A DNA stretch of 64,000 nucleotides from Pseudomonas chlororaphis subsp. aurantiaca (GTDB lineage: Bacteria > Pseudomonadota > Gammaproteobacteria > Pseudomonadales > Pseudomonadaceae), in assembly GCF_013466605.1 (NCBI RefSeq), contig NZ_CP059162.1, forward strand, positions 4,774,001 to 4,838,000. The letters run 5' to 3'. The notes under the pieces are model-generated. The model made no database searches and was not told the DNA's origin. It saw nothing but the letters and a program-made list of their open reading frames with translations. Position 1 is the stretch's first letter; every line of letters starts with the position of its first letter. The position numbers were made by a program, and so were the translations under genes. Of the stretch, positions 1 to 7,995 are shown one piece after another.

Positions 1-2
1 TG

Positions 3-755
3 CTGATCCTGAATCTGGCGGCCCTGGCCAGTATCTGGGCCTATTACGGCGATTCGCGCAAATCGATCAAGTTCCAGCCTCAGGAGCTGGCGGACCGTTT
101 GCTGGAAGTCCAGGAAAACGAGCGCCATCGGCTCAGTCGTGAATTGCATGATGATATTGGTCAGTTGTTGACCGCCGCCAAGCTGCAAAGCGAATGGCTC
201 AAGCGTCGCCTGCCCGAAGACCTGCAACAGCATTGCACGACGCTTCAAAGCACATTGGAAGAAACCCTGGCCAAGGTGCGCGATGTATCGGCCATTCTCA
301 ATCCCCGGCAATTGGCCAGCCTGGGCCTGGAAGCCAGCCTGCGGGCCCACTTGCTGAAGACCCTGGAAAACACTTCCGTGCACTGGAGCCTGGAATGCAA
401 GCAGCGCCTGGCTGGCATCCCCGAGGAGATGGCGGTGGCCGCCTTTCGCATCACCCAGGAAGCCGTCACCAACATGCTGCGTCACGCCCAGGCGAATAAC
501 CTGCTGGTACGCCTGCAACGCCTGCCCGAGGGGCTTTCGCTGTTTATCAGCGACGATGGTCGTGGCTTTTCTCCGGCGGCCAATCCTGGCGCACAAGGAC
601 AACGCGGCATGGCGGGCATGTCGGAAAGAATCGCGCAACTGGGTGGCACCCTGAAGGTTTCCAGCCAGCCCGACCAGGGCACACAAATCGAAGCGCTCTT
701 CCCCTGGGCGCCTCGCGCACTCGAACGGGCCAGTACGAATAAGGTTTTACATTGA
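3..755 (+). CDS. Sensor histidine kinase, NarX/UhpB type (3' part)
   Basis: Histidine kinase truncated at its 5' end by the window edge; the frame is open from base 3. The visible part starts with a membrane segment (LILNLAALASIWAYYG), then a HisKA_3 dimerisation box ERHRLSRELHDDIGQ with the phospho-accepting His, then a HATPase_c domain (ITQEAVTNMLRHA N-box, DDGRGF and GMAGMSERI nucleotide-binding boxes). It should autophosphorylate and pass phosphate to the LuxR-type regulator that follows with a TTGA stop/start overlap. The input domain is outside the window, so the signal is unknown. Confidence 0.93.
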   Translation: MILNLAALASIWAYYGDSRKSIKFQPQELADRLLEVQENERHRLSRELHDDIGQLLTAAKLQSEWLKRRLPEDLQQHCTTLQSTLEETLAKVRDVSAILNPRQLASLGLEASLRAHLLKTLENTSVHWSLECKQRLAGIPEEMAVAAFRITQEAVTNMLRHAQANNLLVRLQRLPEGLSLFISDDGRGFSPAANPGAQGQRGMAGMSERIAQLGGTLKVSSQPDQGTQIEALFPWAPRALERASTNKVLH

Positions 756-1411
756 CCTGCAATTTACTTCTGGTGGATGACCACTCGCTCATCAGGGCTG
801 GCGTGCGTGCCCTGGTCATGGACATTCCTGGCTATGCCGTGATCGGCGAAGCCAACGATGGCGCACAAGTATTGGAAATGGTCGAGAGGCTGTCGCCAGA
901 CATTATCCTGCTGGATATTTCCATGAAGGATATCGGCGGCCTTGAGGCCCTGAAGAAGCTCAAGGTGGTGCATCCGCAGAGCAAAGTACTGATTCTCTCG
1001 ATGCACACCGATCCGGCGCTGATCATGCAGGCCCTGGAGTCCGGGGCTCATGGCTATCTGCTCAAGGACACCACCGCCAACGAGCTCGAGCACGCGCTCG
1101 ACGCCTTGCGCAACAACGAGCGTTACCTCAGCCCGGCCATTGCCCACACGGTGATCAACCAGGCGCTGATCCGCGTGCAGAAACCCCATCCAGAACCCGT
1201 TGAAACCCATAACCTGACCGCACGCCAGCTGGAGATCCTGCGCCTGATCGTTCGCGGTAAATCGACCCGGGAAATCGCTCACGGGCTGGGCCTGAGCATC
1301 AAGACCGTGGAAACCCACCGCTCGCAGATCATGAAACGCCTACAGATCTATGACGTAGCCGGCCTGGTGCTGTTTGCCGTCCGCGAACAGATCATCAGCC
1401 TCGACGATTAA
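752..1411 (+). CDS. LuxR/NarL-family response regulator
   Basis: 219-residue two-domain regulator. The receiver domain covers about residues 3-120 (acidic pocket DDHS near residues 9-10, phosphoacceptor Asp55 in IILLDIS, Lys in LLKDT). A C-terminal GerE/LuxR helix-turn-helix lies at about 150-212 (LTARQLEILRLIVRGKSTREIA, given here only as its consensus type). The TTG start lies inside the stop of the kinase gene, indicating translational coupling. It is the partner of the upstream kinase; its targets cannot be inferred. Its 3' end overlaps the convergent yegS gene by 4 bases. Confidence 0.93.
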   Translation: MTCNLLLVDDHSLIRAGVRALVMDIPGYAVIGEANDGAQVLEMVERLSPDIILLDISMKDIGGLEALKKLKVVHPQSKVLILSMHTDPALIMQALESGAHGYLLKDTTANELEHALDALRNNERYLSPAIAHTVINQALIRVQKPHPEPVETHNLTARQLEILRLIVRGKSTREIAHGLGLSIKTVETHRSQIMKRLQIYDVAGLVLFAVREQIISLDD

Positions 1412-2310
1412 GGCGCCGAGGTTCCCAACAGCGGGGAGTCTTCCGGCAAATGCACCCGCAATGCCCCTGGGAGCGCGCGAAAACGCAGGTTTTCGCCTTG
1501 CAGGGGCTCACCGTCAAGATTGATATCCAGCCCCTCGGACACCTTGATTTCCACCCAGGGCAGGCGCGTACGCACAAACAGATTGTCGATCCCCCAGCCG
1601 CCGGCCAGCAGGTCCTTCAAGGTGCCCACCAATTCCTGGGGGGCCGGCAGGATACTGACATCCAGCAACCCGTCATCGGCCATCGCCTCAGGGCACAGCA
1701 GATGACCCCCACCGGCCTGGCGCCCGTTGCCGATCCCCAGGGCCAGCAGCTCGCCGCGCCAATGGAAATCCGGCCCCTGCAGCTCGCCGTAGGCCGCATG
1801 CAGCTCATTGAAGCGGGACAAACCGGTGAACAGATAGGCGGCGCCCCCCAGGATCTTTTTCAGGTCCTCGGAGGTATTGGCCGTCACCTGACTGCCGAAC
1901 CCACCCGTGGCCATGTTGAGAAATACCTGGCCACCGACCTCGCCAAGGTCGATCGTCCGTGCCGGTACATCGAGCAGGTTCAGTGCCTCATGGGGCAGCA
2001 AAGACACGCCGGCCGCCCGCGCGAAATCATTGGCCGTCCCCAGCGGCAGCAACACTAGACTGGCATCGTTGGCCTGCGCCACCATGGCCTCGGCGATATC
2101 ACGCAAGGTGCCATCACCGCCTCCCGCGATCAGGCGCGTATAACCGACCGCAAGGGCTTCATTCACCAGGCGCTGGGCATCGCCCGCTTCCCAGGTCAGG
2201 CGGACCGCCAGCTCCCAACCCTCTTCGCGCTTGCGCTCGACAGCCTCGCGGACCTCTTCGTTGAGGGCCTGCTTGCCGTGCAATATCAGCATCGCCTTGC
2301 GTTCGCTCAT
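1408..2310 (-). CDS. yegS: Lipid kinase YegS
   Basis: 300-residue diacylglycerol-kinase-fold protein with the nucleotide-binding GGGDGT motif (IAGGGDGTLRDIAEAM) near residues 62-77 and later LPLGTANDFARA, both diagnostic of DAGK_cat/YegS proteins. The family phosphorylates lipids; phosphatidylglycerol kinase activity has been reported for the E. coli member. The start at 2310 gives MSERKAMLILHGK, matching the family N-terminus. It is convergent with the response regulator. Confidence 0.92.
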   Translation of the reverse strand: MSERKAMLILHGKQALNEEVREAVERKREEGWELAVRLTWEAGDAQRLVNEALAVGYTRLIAGGGDGTLRDIAEAMVAQANDASLVLLPLGTANDFARAAGVSLLPHEALNLLDVPARTIDLGEVGGQVFLNMATGGFGSQVTANTSEDLKKILGGAAYLFTGLSRFNELHAAYGELQGPDFHWRGELLALGIGNGRQAGGGHLLCPEAMADDGLLDVSILPAPQELVGTLKDLLAGGWGIDNLFVRTRLPWVEIKVSEGLDINLDGEPLQGENLRFRALPGALRVHLPEDSPLLGTSAP

Positions 2311-2534
2311 TGCTCATCACTCCTGTCATTCGAGGGCCATTGAAGGATGTTGACCCTCGTCCCATGAGAAAAAGTCCGACCGGAATGTAATCAATTTGTC
2401 CCCATCAGGCCCTCTGCTGGCTGACCGGTAACTTTTCTGACCGCAGATTGAGAATCACCTGAATTGACCCGAAACGGACAATCGGAGAATGTTCATGACA
2501 GGCGAACGACGCCTCAAACAGGGAAGCAAAACAC

Positions 2535-2798
2535 ATGGATGACAAGAAATGCTTTGAACGCTCGAACTCCGCCCTCAATCGGCTGGAAGGGAGCATCCTG
2601 CTCAGTACAGGCAAACACCCGGAACTGAGTGCCCATCAAGTACATGCCCATGACCGCGAGCATAAACCCGACAGCAAGCTTCACGCCTTGCTCAAGAAGC
2701 TCGCGTGGGTATTGGCCTATGCCGGTTTTCTATCGGCACTGTTGTCCTGGGGCCTGAACAGCCGTTTTGGCTTGCTGATCCTTCTACTGCTGCGTTGA
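2535..2798 (+). CDS. Small membrane protein of unknown function
   Basis: 87 residues beginning MDDKKCFERSNSALNRLEGS, with a polar His-rich middle (QVHAHDREHK) and a hydrophobic C-terminus (about residues 57-86) that can form one or two membrane helices. The ATG follows AGGGAAGC at a plausible ribosome-binding distance. I do not recognise the family. Codon use resembles the neighbours, so it is probably a real Pseudomonas-specific gene. Confidence 0.6.
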   Translation: MDDKKCFERSNSALNRLEGSILLSTGKHPELSAHQVHAHDREHKPDSKLHALLKKLAWVLAYAGFLSALLSWGLNSRFGLLILLLLR

Positions 2799-2856
2799 CA
2801 GGCAGGGCTCTGGAGGATGGACCCGGCCCTGCCGACCAGGTCCGCCTCCCCTGAAG

Positions 2857-4083
2857 TCAGCCCAGGACTTCACTCAATGGAATGAAGTTGACCCAATCGC
2901 CCTCGACCAGCATTCGCTCTTCCAGCACCTCGACCAGCCCCTCGGCCCAGGCGGCACTGTGCAAGACCCCGGAACTCTGGTTCCGGTAGATGATTGCCCT
3001 GCCCTGCTCCAGGCGCCCACGCAGATACTCTCGTCGGTTCCCCGGTTTCGGCCAGGCAAACCCGGCTGGAACCTGGAACTGCAAGGGTTGCAGCGCCGTC
3101 ACTCCCTGGCGCCGCAAAATATAGGGGCGGGCCAGCAAGGCAAAGGTCACCAGCGTCGAGGCCGGGTTACCGGGCAGGCCGATTACTGGCACACCGCGAA
3201 AATGCCCGAAGGTCAACGGCTTGCCAGGCTTGATCGCCAGCTTCCAGAGGGCCAGTTCACCCTCTTCTCTTAAGGCGATGCCCAGGAAATCCGCCTCGCC
3301 CACCGATACGCCGCCGGTGGACAGAATCAGATCCACATCCGCCAGCTCGGCAAGACGACGCCGGGTCGTTGGCAGGTCGTCCGGCAGGATTCCGCCGTCG
3401 ATCACCTCGCAGCCCAGACGCTGCAACCAGCTGCACAGCAAGACCCGGTTGCTGTTGTAGATCTGCCCGGGACCGAGCGCCTGCCCGGGTTCTACCAACT
3501 CGTCGCCAGTGGAGAGCACGGCGACCCGCACGCGGCGCACCACATCCAGCTCCGCGCAACCCAGGGATGCAGCCAGCCCCAGCTCGATCGGCCCCAACTG
3601 CGTTCCGGCCACCAGCACACACTCGCCAACCGTGGTTTCCTGGCCTTGCGGACGAATGTTCTGCCCCGCGCCGAGAGGCTCGGTAAAAGCCACCCGCCCA
3701 TCGGGCTGGACCTGGGCGTTCTCCTGCATTTCCACGCAGTCGGCTCCCGCCGGGACCGGCGCCCCGGTGAAGATGCGTGCGCAGGTGCCAGGGGCCAAAG
3801 GCTCAGGGGCCTGGCCGGCGAAGATGCGCTGGCTGACCACCAAGGGCTCGCCCTTCCAGTCCGAGGCACGCAAGGCGTAACCGTCCATGGCGCTGTTGGG
3901 CCAGGGCGGAAGATCCAGGGTGGAAATCAAGTCGTAGGCCAATACCCGGCCTTGAGCGGCCGCCAGTGGCAGCCGTTCGCGTTCGAGAATGGGGGTAGCC
4001 TCGGCCATCTCCAGCAACCGGGCCAATGCGACCTCGACCGGCATCAAGGCACCGGTCTTGCCCGGCTTACCCACGGGATTCAC
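2857..4083 (-). CDS. moeA: Molybdopterin molybdenumtransferase MoeA
   Basis: 408 residues, normal for MoeA, which inserts molybdate into adenylylated molybdopterin. Seen in order: NSAMDGYALRA in the N-terminal part, AGTCARIFTGAPVPAGAD, the MoCF_biosynth motif LSTGGVSVGEADF, and GLPGNPAS followed by the C-terminal domain IV. Its start region overlaps the 3' end of moaB by 17 bases, so the two form an operon. Because the nearby mobA is frameshifted, the pathway may stop at Mo-molybdopterin rather than its guanine dinucleotide form. Confidence 0.95.
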   Translation of the reverse strand: MNPVGKPGKTGALMPVEVALARLLEMAEATPILERERLPLAAAQGRVLAYDLISTLDLPPWPNSAMDGYALRASDWKGEPLVVSQRIFAGQAPEPLAPGTCARIFTGAPVPAGADCVEMQENAQVQPDGRVAFTEPLGAGQNIRPQGQETTVGECVLVAGTQLGPIELGLAASLGCAELDVVRRVRVAVLSTGDELVEPGQALGPGQIYNSNRVLLCSWLQRLGCEVIDGGILPDDLPTTRRRLAELADVDLILSTGGVSVGEADFLGIALREEGELALWKLAIKPGKPLTFGHFRGVPVIGLPGNPASTLVTFALLARPYILRRQGVTALQPLQFQVPAGFAWPKPGNRREYLRGRLEQGRAIIYRNQSSGVLHSAAWAEGLVEVLEERMLVEGDWVNFIPLSEVLG

Positions 4084-4606
4084 AAGGTGCTGCCTGTTTC
4101 AGGTGGGTGACGAAGTTGCACGGCCGGTGCCGCGAATCCAGCTGCTCGGCGAGGATGCCGTCCCAACCGGTACGCACCGCATTGGTCGAACCCGGCAGGC
4201 AGCAGACCAGCGTGCCGTTGGCCAGGCCGGCCAAGGCTCGGGACTGCACGGTGGAAGTGCCAATGTCGGCCACCGAGATCTGGCGGAACAACTCGCCAAA
4301 TCCGTCGACCTGTTTGTCGAGCAGGCAAGACACGGCTTCAGGAGTGCTGTCGCGGCCGGTAAAACCGGTGCCGCCGGTGATCAGCACCACCTGGACCAGA
4401 TCGTCGGCGATCCAGGTCGCCACTTGTGCGCGAATCTTGTAGAGATCGTCCTTGAGCAGGACGCGCGCGGCCAGGTTATGGCCAGCAGCGCTCAGACGAT
4501 CGACGAAGACCTGGCCGGATGTATCGGTCTCCAGGGTCCGGGTATCACTGACAGTCAGCACCGCAATGTTCAGGGGTGCAAAAGGTACATCAGCCTTGGC
4601 TTTCAT
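4067..4606 (-). CDS. moaB: Molybdenum cofactor biosynthesis protein MoaB
   Basis: 179 residues starting MKADVP-type (MKAKADVPFAPLNIAVLTVSD). It carries the MoaB/Mog signatures TVSDTR near residue 18, LITGGTGFTGRD, and PGSTNAVRTGWDGI. Proteins of this family adenylylate or bind molybdopterin before MoeA acts. I chose the ATG at 4606 because upstream residues in the longer open frame do not resemble the family. First gene of a moaB-moeA operon, divergent from mobA with 79 bases between starts. Confidence 0.93.
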   Translation of the reverse strand: MKAKADVPFAPLNIAVLTVSDTRTLETDTSGQVFVDRLSAAGHNLAARVLLKDDLYKIRAQVATWIADDLVQVVLITGGTGFTGRDSTPEAVSCLLDKQVDGFGELFRQISVADIGTSTVQSRALAGLANGTLVCCLPGSTNAVRTGWDGILAEQLDSRHRPCNFVTHLKQAAPCESRG

Positions 4607-4685
4607 AGGCTCGATCCAGTTGTAGGAGAAACAGCCCGGTGTTATATCACAGCGCTCTCTTTGACCGCCCCTGTGGAGACGTGCC

Positions 4686-5277
4686 ATGACCCAGCGCGCA
4701 GATTTGCCGCCCTGCTCCATTCTGCTCCTGGCCGGTGGACGCGGCCAACAAGGGGTTGATCGAGTGGCAGGGCCGGCCATTGATCGCCCACCTGCATCGA
4801 CTGACCCGCAGCCTGAGCGATGACCTGATCATTTCCTGCAACCGCAATCGGCAACAGTACGCGCCTTATGCCGATCAACTGGTGCAGGACGAAAGCAACG
4901 ATTTCCCCGGGCCGCTGGCAGGTATTCGTGCCGGACTGGCGGTCGCCCGGCATGCCCGACTGCTGGTGTTGCCCTGCGACGTACCGCGCATCGACGTGCA
5001 ACTGATCGACGCCATGCGACAAAGTGCCGCCCTGCATCCGGACAAACCACTGATGCTTCGCCATGGCGAGCACTGGGAACCCTTGCTGTGTATCATTCCG
5101 CGCGCCCTGCTCGGCACCTTCGAGGGTGCCTGGCAGAACGGTGAACGCAGCCCCGGACGTACCATGCGCGGGCTGGATGCTCAGGCCCTGCAATGTCCGG
5201 CAAACGATCCCCGATTGGCTAATCTGAATACACCAGCGCTGTTAAGCCAGCAGCACGGCGTGTCAGAATGCCCTTAA
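4686..5277 (+). pseudogene. mobA: Frameshifted mobA (molybdenum cofactor guanylyltransferase)
   Basis: The ATG at 4686 opens [21 protein letters not shown], a typical MobA N-terminus, but the frame then goes wrong and stops at 4821. The rest of MobA ([18 protein letters not shown] to the end at 5277) continues in the +1 frame. Between GGRGQ and KGLIEW only one base remains where MobA proteins have about six codons of the RMGG-x-D motif, so about 17 bases are missing. The lost residues are part of the GTP/Mg-binding loop. The 3' frame has a GTG at 4735 but would lack the nucleotide-binding glycine loop. This is either a genuine inactivating deletion or an assembly error. Confidence 0.85.
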
Positions 5278-5348
5278 CTCAAGGAACTTGCAGGCGTTGT
5301 ATACGTCTCAAGCACAGCAACTAAAAGTATTCATCTCGGAGACACATA

Positions 5349-5570
5349 ATGATTCAGCGGACTCTCGCCACTCTCATGCTCGCACTGGGCCTTGCCACTC
5401 TCGCCGGTTGCGCATCGCCTACTGTGATCACCCTGAATGACGGTCGCGAAATCCAGGCCGTCGATACGCCGAAATACGATGAGGATTCCGGCTTCTACGA
5501 GTTCGAACAACTGGACGGCAAACAAACCCGTATCAACAAGGATCAGGTTCGTACGGTAAAAGAGCTGTAA
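5349..5570 (+). CDS. YgdI/YgdR-type small lipoprotein (DUF903)
   Basis: 73 residues. The signal peptide MIQRTLATLMLALGLATLAGC ends in a lipobox (LAGC, Cys21), so it is expected to be lipidated and anchored in the envelope. The mature part (ITLNDGREIQAVDTPKYDED, then GKQTRINKDQVRTVKEL) matches the short SH3-like DUF903 fold of YgdI/YgdR. An AGGAG-like site (tcggagac) precedes the ATG and a strong terminator follows. Function unknown. Confidence 0.9.
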   Translation: MIQRTLATLMLALGLATLAGCASPTVITLNDGREIQAVDTPKYDEDSGFYEFEQLDGKQTRINKDQVRTVKEL

Positions 5571-5592
5571 TCCATAGCGTTACAGCCTTGAA

Positions 5593-5622
5593 CGATAAAG
5601 CCCGCTTTCGCGGGCTTTATCG
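5593..5622 (+). terminator. Rho-independent terminator after the YgdI-like gene
   Basis: A 13-base perfect stem (CGATAAAGCCCGC and its complement) closes a TTTC loop, followed by TTTCT. It ends the lipoprotein transcript and also lies downstream of the convergent pseudouridine synthase gene, so it can serve both strands. Confidence 0.85.
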
Positions 5623-5651
5623 TTTCTGGCAGCGGCAAGCAGTTACCGGGA

Positions 5652-6542
5652 TTACCACTGCAAGGTGATCCGGCTCTCGAACTCGCGCTCCTCCCCGGTC
5701 AACGGGTCGGTAAAACGCAGCCCCTGGGCCAGCAGCTTGAGCGGCTTGGCGTAATCGTCCTCCACATCCTTGAGCGCATCGGGATAGAACGGGTCGTTGC
5801 AGATCGCCGCCCCCAGCGCACTCATGTGCACCCGCAACTGATGCTTTTTGCCAGTCACCGGATACAGCCCATAACGCCAGAGGTCACCGTTCTTTTCCCG
5901 GACCTCCAGCGCCGTTTCCGTATTAGGAATGCCAGGCCCTTCCTGCATGCGGAAAAAGGGCTCGCCATCGACCAGACGACTTTTATGCACCCGTGGGAAC
6001 TCGAGACCGGGCAAGGCCGGGGCTATGGCCTCGTAGCACTTGTCGATCCTGCGGGTCGGAAACAGCGCCTGATAAGCCGAGCGGCTTTGCGGATTGGCCG
6101 AAAACAGCACCAGGCCCGCCGTATGCCGATCGATGCGATGCAGAGGCACCAGGTGGGGATTGTCCAGGCTGCGGATCAGGCGGCGCAGCAAGGTTTGCTC
6201 GACATATTCCCCCGCCGGGGTGACCGGCAGGAAATGCGGCTTGTCCGCCACCACCAGATGCTCATCGACGTAGAGGATCGACTCCTGCACCGGGATGACC
6301 TTTTCGTCGGGCACTTCGCGGAAATAATGAATGCGCAGGCCTTCGCGGTACGCCAGGTCGATGCTGATCGGCAAACCTTGTCCATCGAGCACCCGGCCAC
6401 GGACGATCCGGCTCAGCCACTGCTCGCGACTGATGGTGCTGAAATGATCACACAGGCAGTCCAGCACGGTTGGCCATGAACCCGGGGGCAGGTACAGGGT
6501 GCTGGCCTGATGCTGTGCGGCGGAAAAAGGTACGGAGGACAT
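5652..6542 (-). CDS. RluA-family pseudouridine synthase
   Basis: 296 residues from the ATG at 6542 (MSSVPFSAAQ); an alternative start at 6575 adds 11 residues. The catalytic motif HRIDRHTAGLVLFS, with the uridine-isomerising Asp, is at mid-protein, and the PVTGKKHQLRVHMSALG motif near the C-terminus is typical of RluA/RluC enzymes. An S4-like N-terminal part (SRIVRGRVLDGQG) is present. It should convert specific uridines of rRNA or tRNA into pseudouridine; the target is not decided by the sequence. Confidence 0.92.
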   Translation of the reverse strand: MSSVPFSAAQHQASTLYLPPGSWPTVLDCLCDHFSTISREQWLSRIVRGRVLDGQGLPISIDLAYREGLRIHYFREVPDEKVIPVQESILYVDEHLVVADKPHFLPVTPAGEYVEQTLLRRLIRSLDNPHLVPLHRIDRHTAGLVLFSANPQSRSAYQALFPTRRIDKCYEAIAPALPGLEFPRVHKSRLVDGEPFFRMQEGPGIPNTETALEVREKNGDLWRYGLYPVTGKKHQLRVHMSALGAAICNDPFYPDALKDVEDDYAKPLKLLAQGLRFTDPLTGEEREFESRITLQW

Positions 6543-6630
6543 ACAAAAGCTCGAGCGGACAATGCAGAGCGGCATTATCCAACATGGGTCCCGGGGAACC
6601 TAGGAGAGTTTCCCCCTTCGGGACCAACGA

Positions 6631-6951
6631 CTAGGCGCGGGCCACGCCGGCTTGCGCGGCGGCATCGGTGAACTCCTTCAACCAGCGCAGCACATCGACC
6701 GCCTCCCAGCGGGCCGGGTCATACAACGCATACAACAAACCCTGATACCCCACCACGTCCAGTTGCCGGTGATAACCCGCACGCTGGAACAGGGCTTCGA
6801 TTTCCGCGAAGCAGGTATTGAAATGCAGCTTGTTGAACGGCGTCTTGCCTTCCGTGACCAGGCCGTCCAGGCGCAGTTCGAGTACCGCTTCGCGCACTAT
6901 ATCGGCGGACATGCGATTCACACTGCTCTTCAATTGTTCGACATTGACCAT
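6631..6951 (-). CDS. Conserved hypothetical protein, second gene of LexA-box operon
   Basis: 106 residues (MVNVEQLKSSVNRMSADIVREAV...). No recognised domain; it looks like a soluble, mostly helical protein. Two adjacent ATGs (6954 and 6951) follow AGAAGGACTG; the second has the better spacing. It lies 56 bases after the UmuD-like gene in the same direction and is probably co-transcribed from the LexA-box promoter, suggesting a role in the DNA-damage response. Confidence 0.7.
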   Translation of the reverse strand: MVNVEQLKSSVNRMSADIVREAVLELRLDGLVTEGKTPFNKLHFNTCFAEIEALFQRAGYHRQLDVVGYQGLLYALYDPARWEAVDVLRWLKEFTDAAAQAGVARA

Positions 6952-7007
6952 CATCAGTCCTTCTACCCTCTCATTCATCCACTGAGCACACGCCCTGCGC
7001 ATCGATA

Positions 7008-7436
7008 TCAGCCACGGCCGACGTAACTGACCACCCACAGCACCACGCCCCAGATTTGCGCCGAGTCCCGAGCGTCCAGGGGGATCGATGCAATCGAAGG
7101 TCGCGCCGCCTTGAGCAGCAGCCCTCCCTTGGGGTCGGGAGCCAGCAGGCGCACGCCATAGGCGTCTTCACCATCGAGATGGGCCACCACGTATTGATCC
7201 ACCGCCGGGGCCGCCGAACGATCGACGATCAGCCGGTCGCCGGGATAGATACCGAAGCCCAGCAGGCTGTCGTCATCCACCAGCACCGCGCGGATCTGCG
7301 GGGCTCCGAGGCCCACGGTGCGATCCAGCGAAAAACCGCCTTCGAACTGGAGCCCGGCAGCAAACCCGCTGTGCTCCGCATGTTCGGGCGACAGGTGTTG
7401 CAAACGCTCGGCGCGGGCGAGGATTGTGAGAGACAT
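7008..7436 (-). CDS. UmuD/LexA-like S24 peptidase-fold protein
   Basis: 142 residues, the size of UmuD. The region VDDDSLLGFGIYPGDRLIVDRS aligns with the UmuD/LexA box that holds the nucleophilic Ser (Ser57), and YVVAHLDGE with the following strand. Where UmuD has the general-base Lys (FTVKKL) this protein has YGVRLL, that is Arg96, so the Ser-Lys dyad appears incomplete. No DNA-binding N-terminal domain is present. A perfect LexA box lies 19 bases upstream of the start, indicating SOS induction. No umuC/dnaE2-like polymerase gene is next to it. Confidence 0.8.
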   Translation of the reverse strand: MSLTILARAERLQHLSPEHAEHSGFAAGLQFEGGFSLDRTVGLGAPQIRAVLVDDDSLLGFGIYPGDRLIVDRSAAPAVDQYVVAHLDGEDAYGVRLLAPDPKGGLLLKAARPSIASIPLDARDSAQIWGVVLWVVSYVGRG

Positions 7437-7454
7437 GACGAACCATCCCGATAA

Positions 7455-7470
7455 CTGTACGCATGTACAG
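7455..7470 (-). promoter_or_regulatory. LexA (SOS) box
   Basis: CTGTACGCATGTACAG is a perfect palindrome of the CTGT-N8-ACAG class bound by LexA in gamma-proteobacteria. It ends 19 bases before the ATG of the UmuD-like gene, in promoter position. Confidence 0.88.
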
Positions 7471-7548
7471 TAACCGAATAATCGGGATCTCGCCAAGGGA
7501 TTGCAGCGAAGGCGACAAACGGAAAGGGCCGTGCCAGCGACAGCCGGC

Positions 7549-7785
7549 TCAGCGCAGGAAGGCCACCACCTGCTCGACATCGAACGGCCAGCCCAGCTCG
7601 GCGCCGTTGTCCACCCGGCGCAGGACCGGGATACGCAGGCCATACGCCTCGAACAGGGTTTCGTTTTCCGCGATATCCACCAGCTCGACCATCAGCCCGT
7701 GCTCCACCAGCGGCATCAACTCCGCCTCGGCGAGTTCGCACAGGTGGCAGCCCAGGGTGCCGAACAGCTGACATTCAGGAGGCAT
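7549..7785 (-). CDS. Glutaredoxin-like protein (DUF836)
   Basis: 78 residues with a redox motif CHLC near the N-terminus (LFGTLGCHLCELAEAEL) and the cis-proline region YGLRIPVLRR, the layout of glutaredoxin/thioredoxin-fold DUF836 proteins. Probably a cytoplasmic thiol-disulfide protein. It precedes the SOS pair on the same strand but is separated from it by the LexA box, so it is likely an independent unit. Confidence 0.85.
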   Translation of the reverse strand: MPPECQLFGTLGCHLCELAEAELMPLVEHGLMVELVDIAENETLFEAYGLRIPVLRRVDNGAELGWPFDVEQVVAFLR

Positions 7786-7995
7786 GACATACAGACCGAA
7801 AAGAGACAGGCGCTTATTCTAGTTCCGCGGGAAAAAGCCGTCGACCGATGAACGCAGCGCCCTGCGGCCAGTAGCGGTCATCGTCGGGCATTCTGCCAAA
7901 GAGCTGATGCAGGTCAGCGCCGCCAACTTCCGGTTGAGCGATCCTCGCGGCTTTTTTTGCCTCTACGCTCTGTCATTACAACCCGCCGCCCGGAG

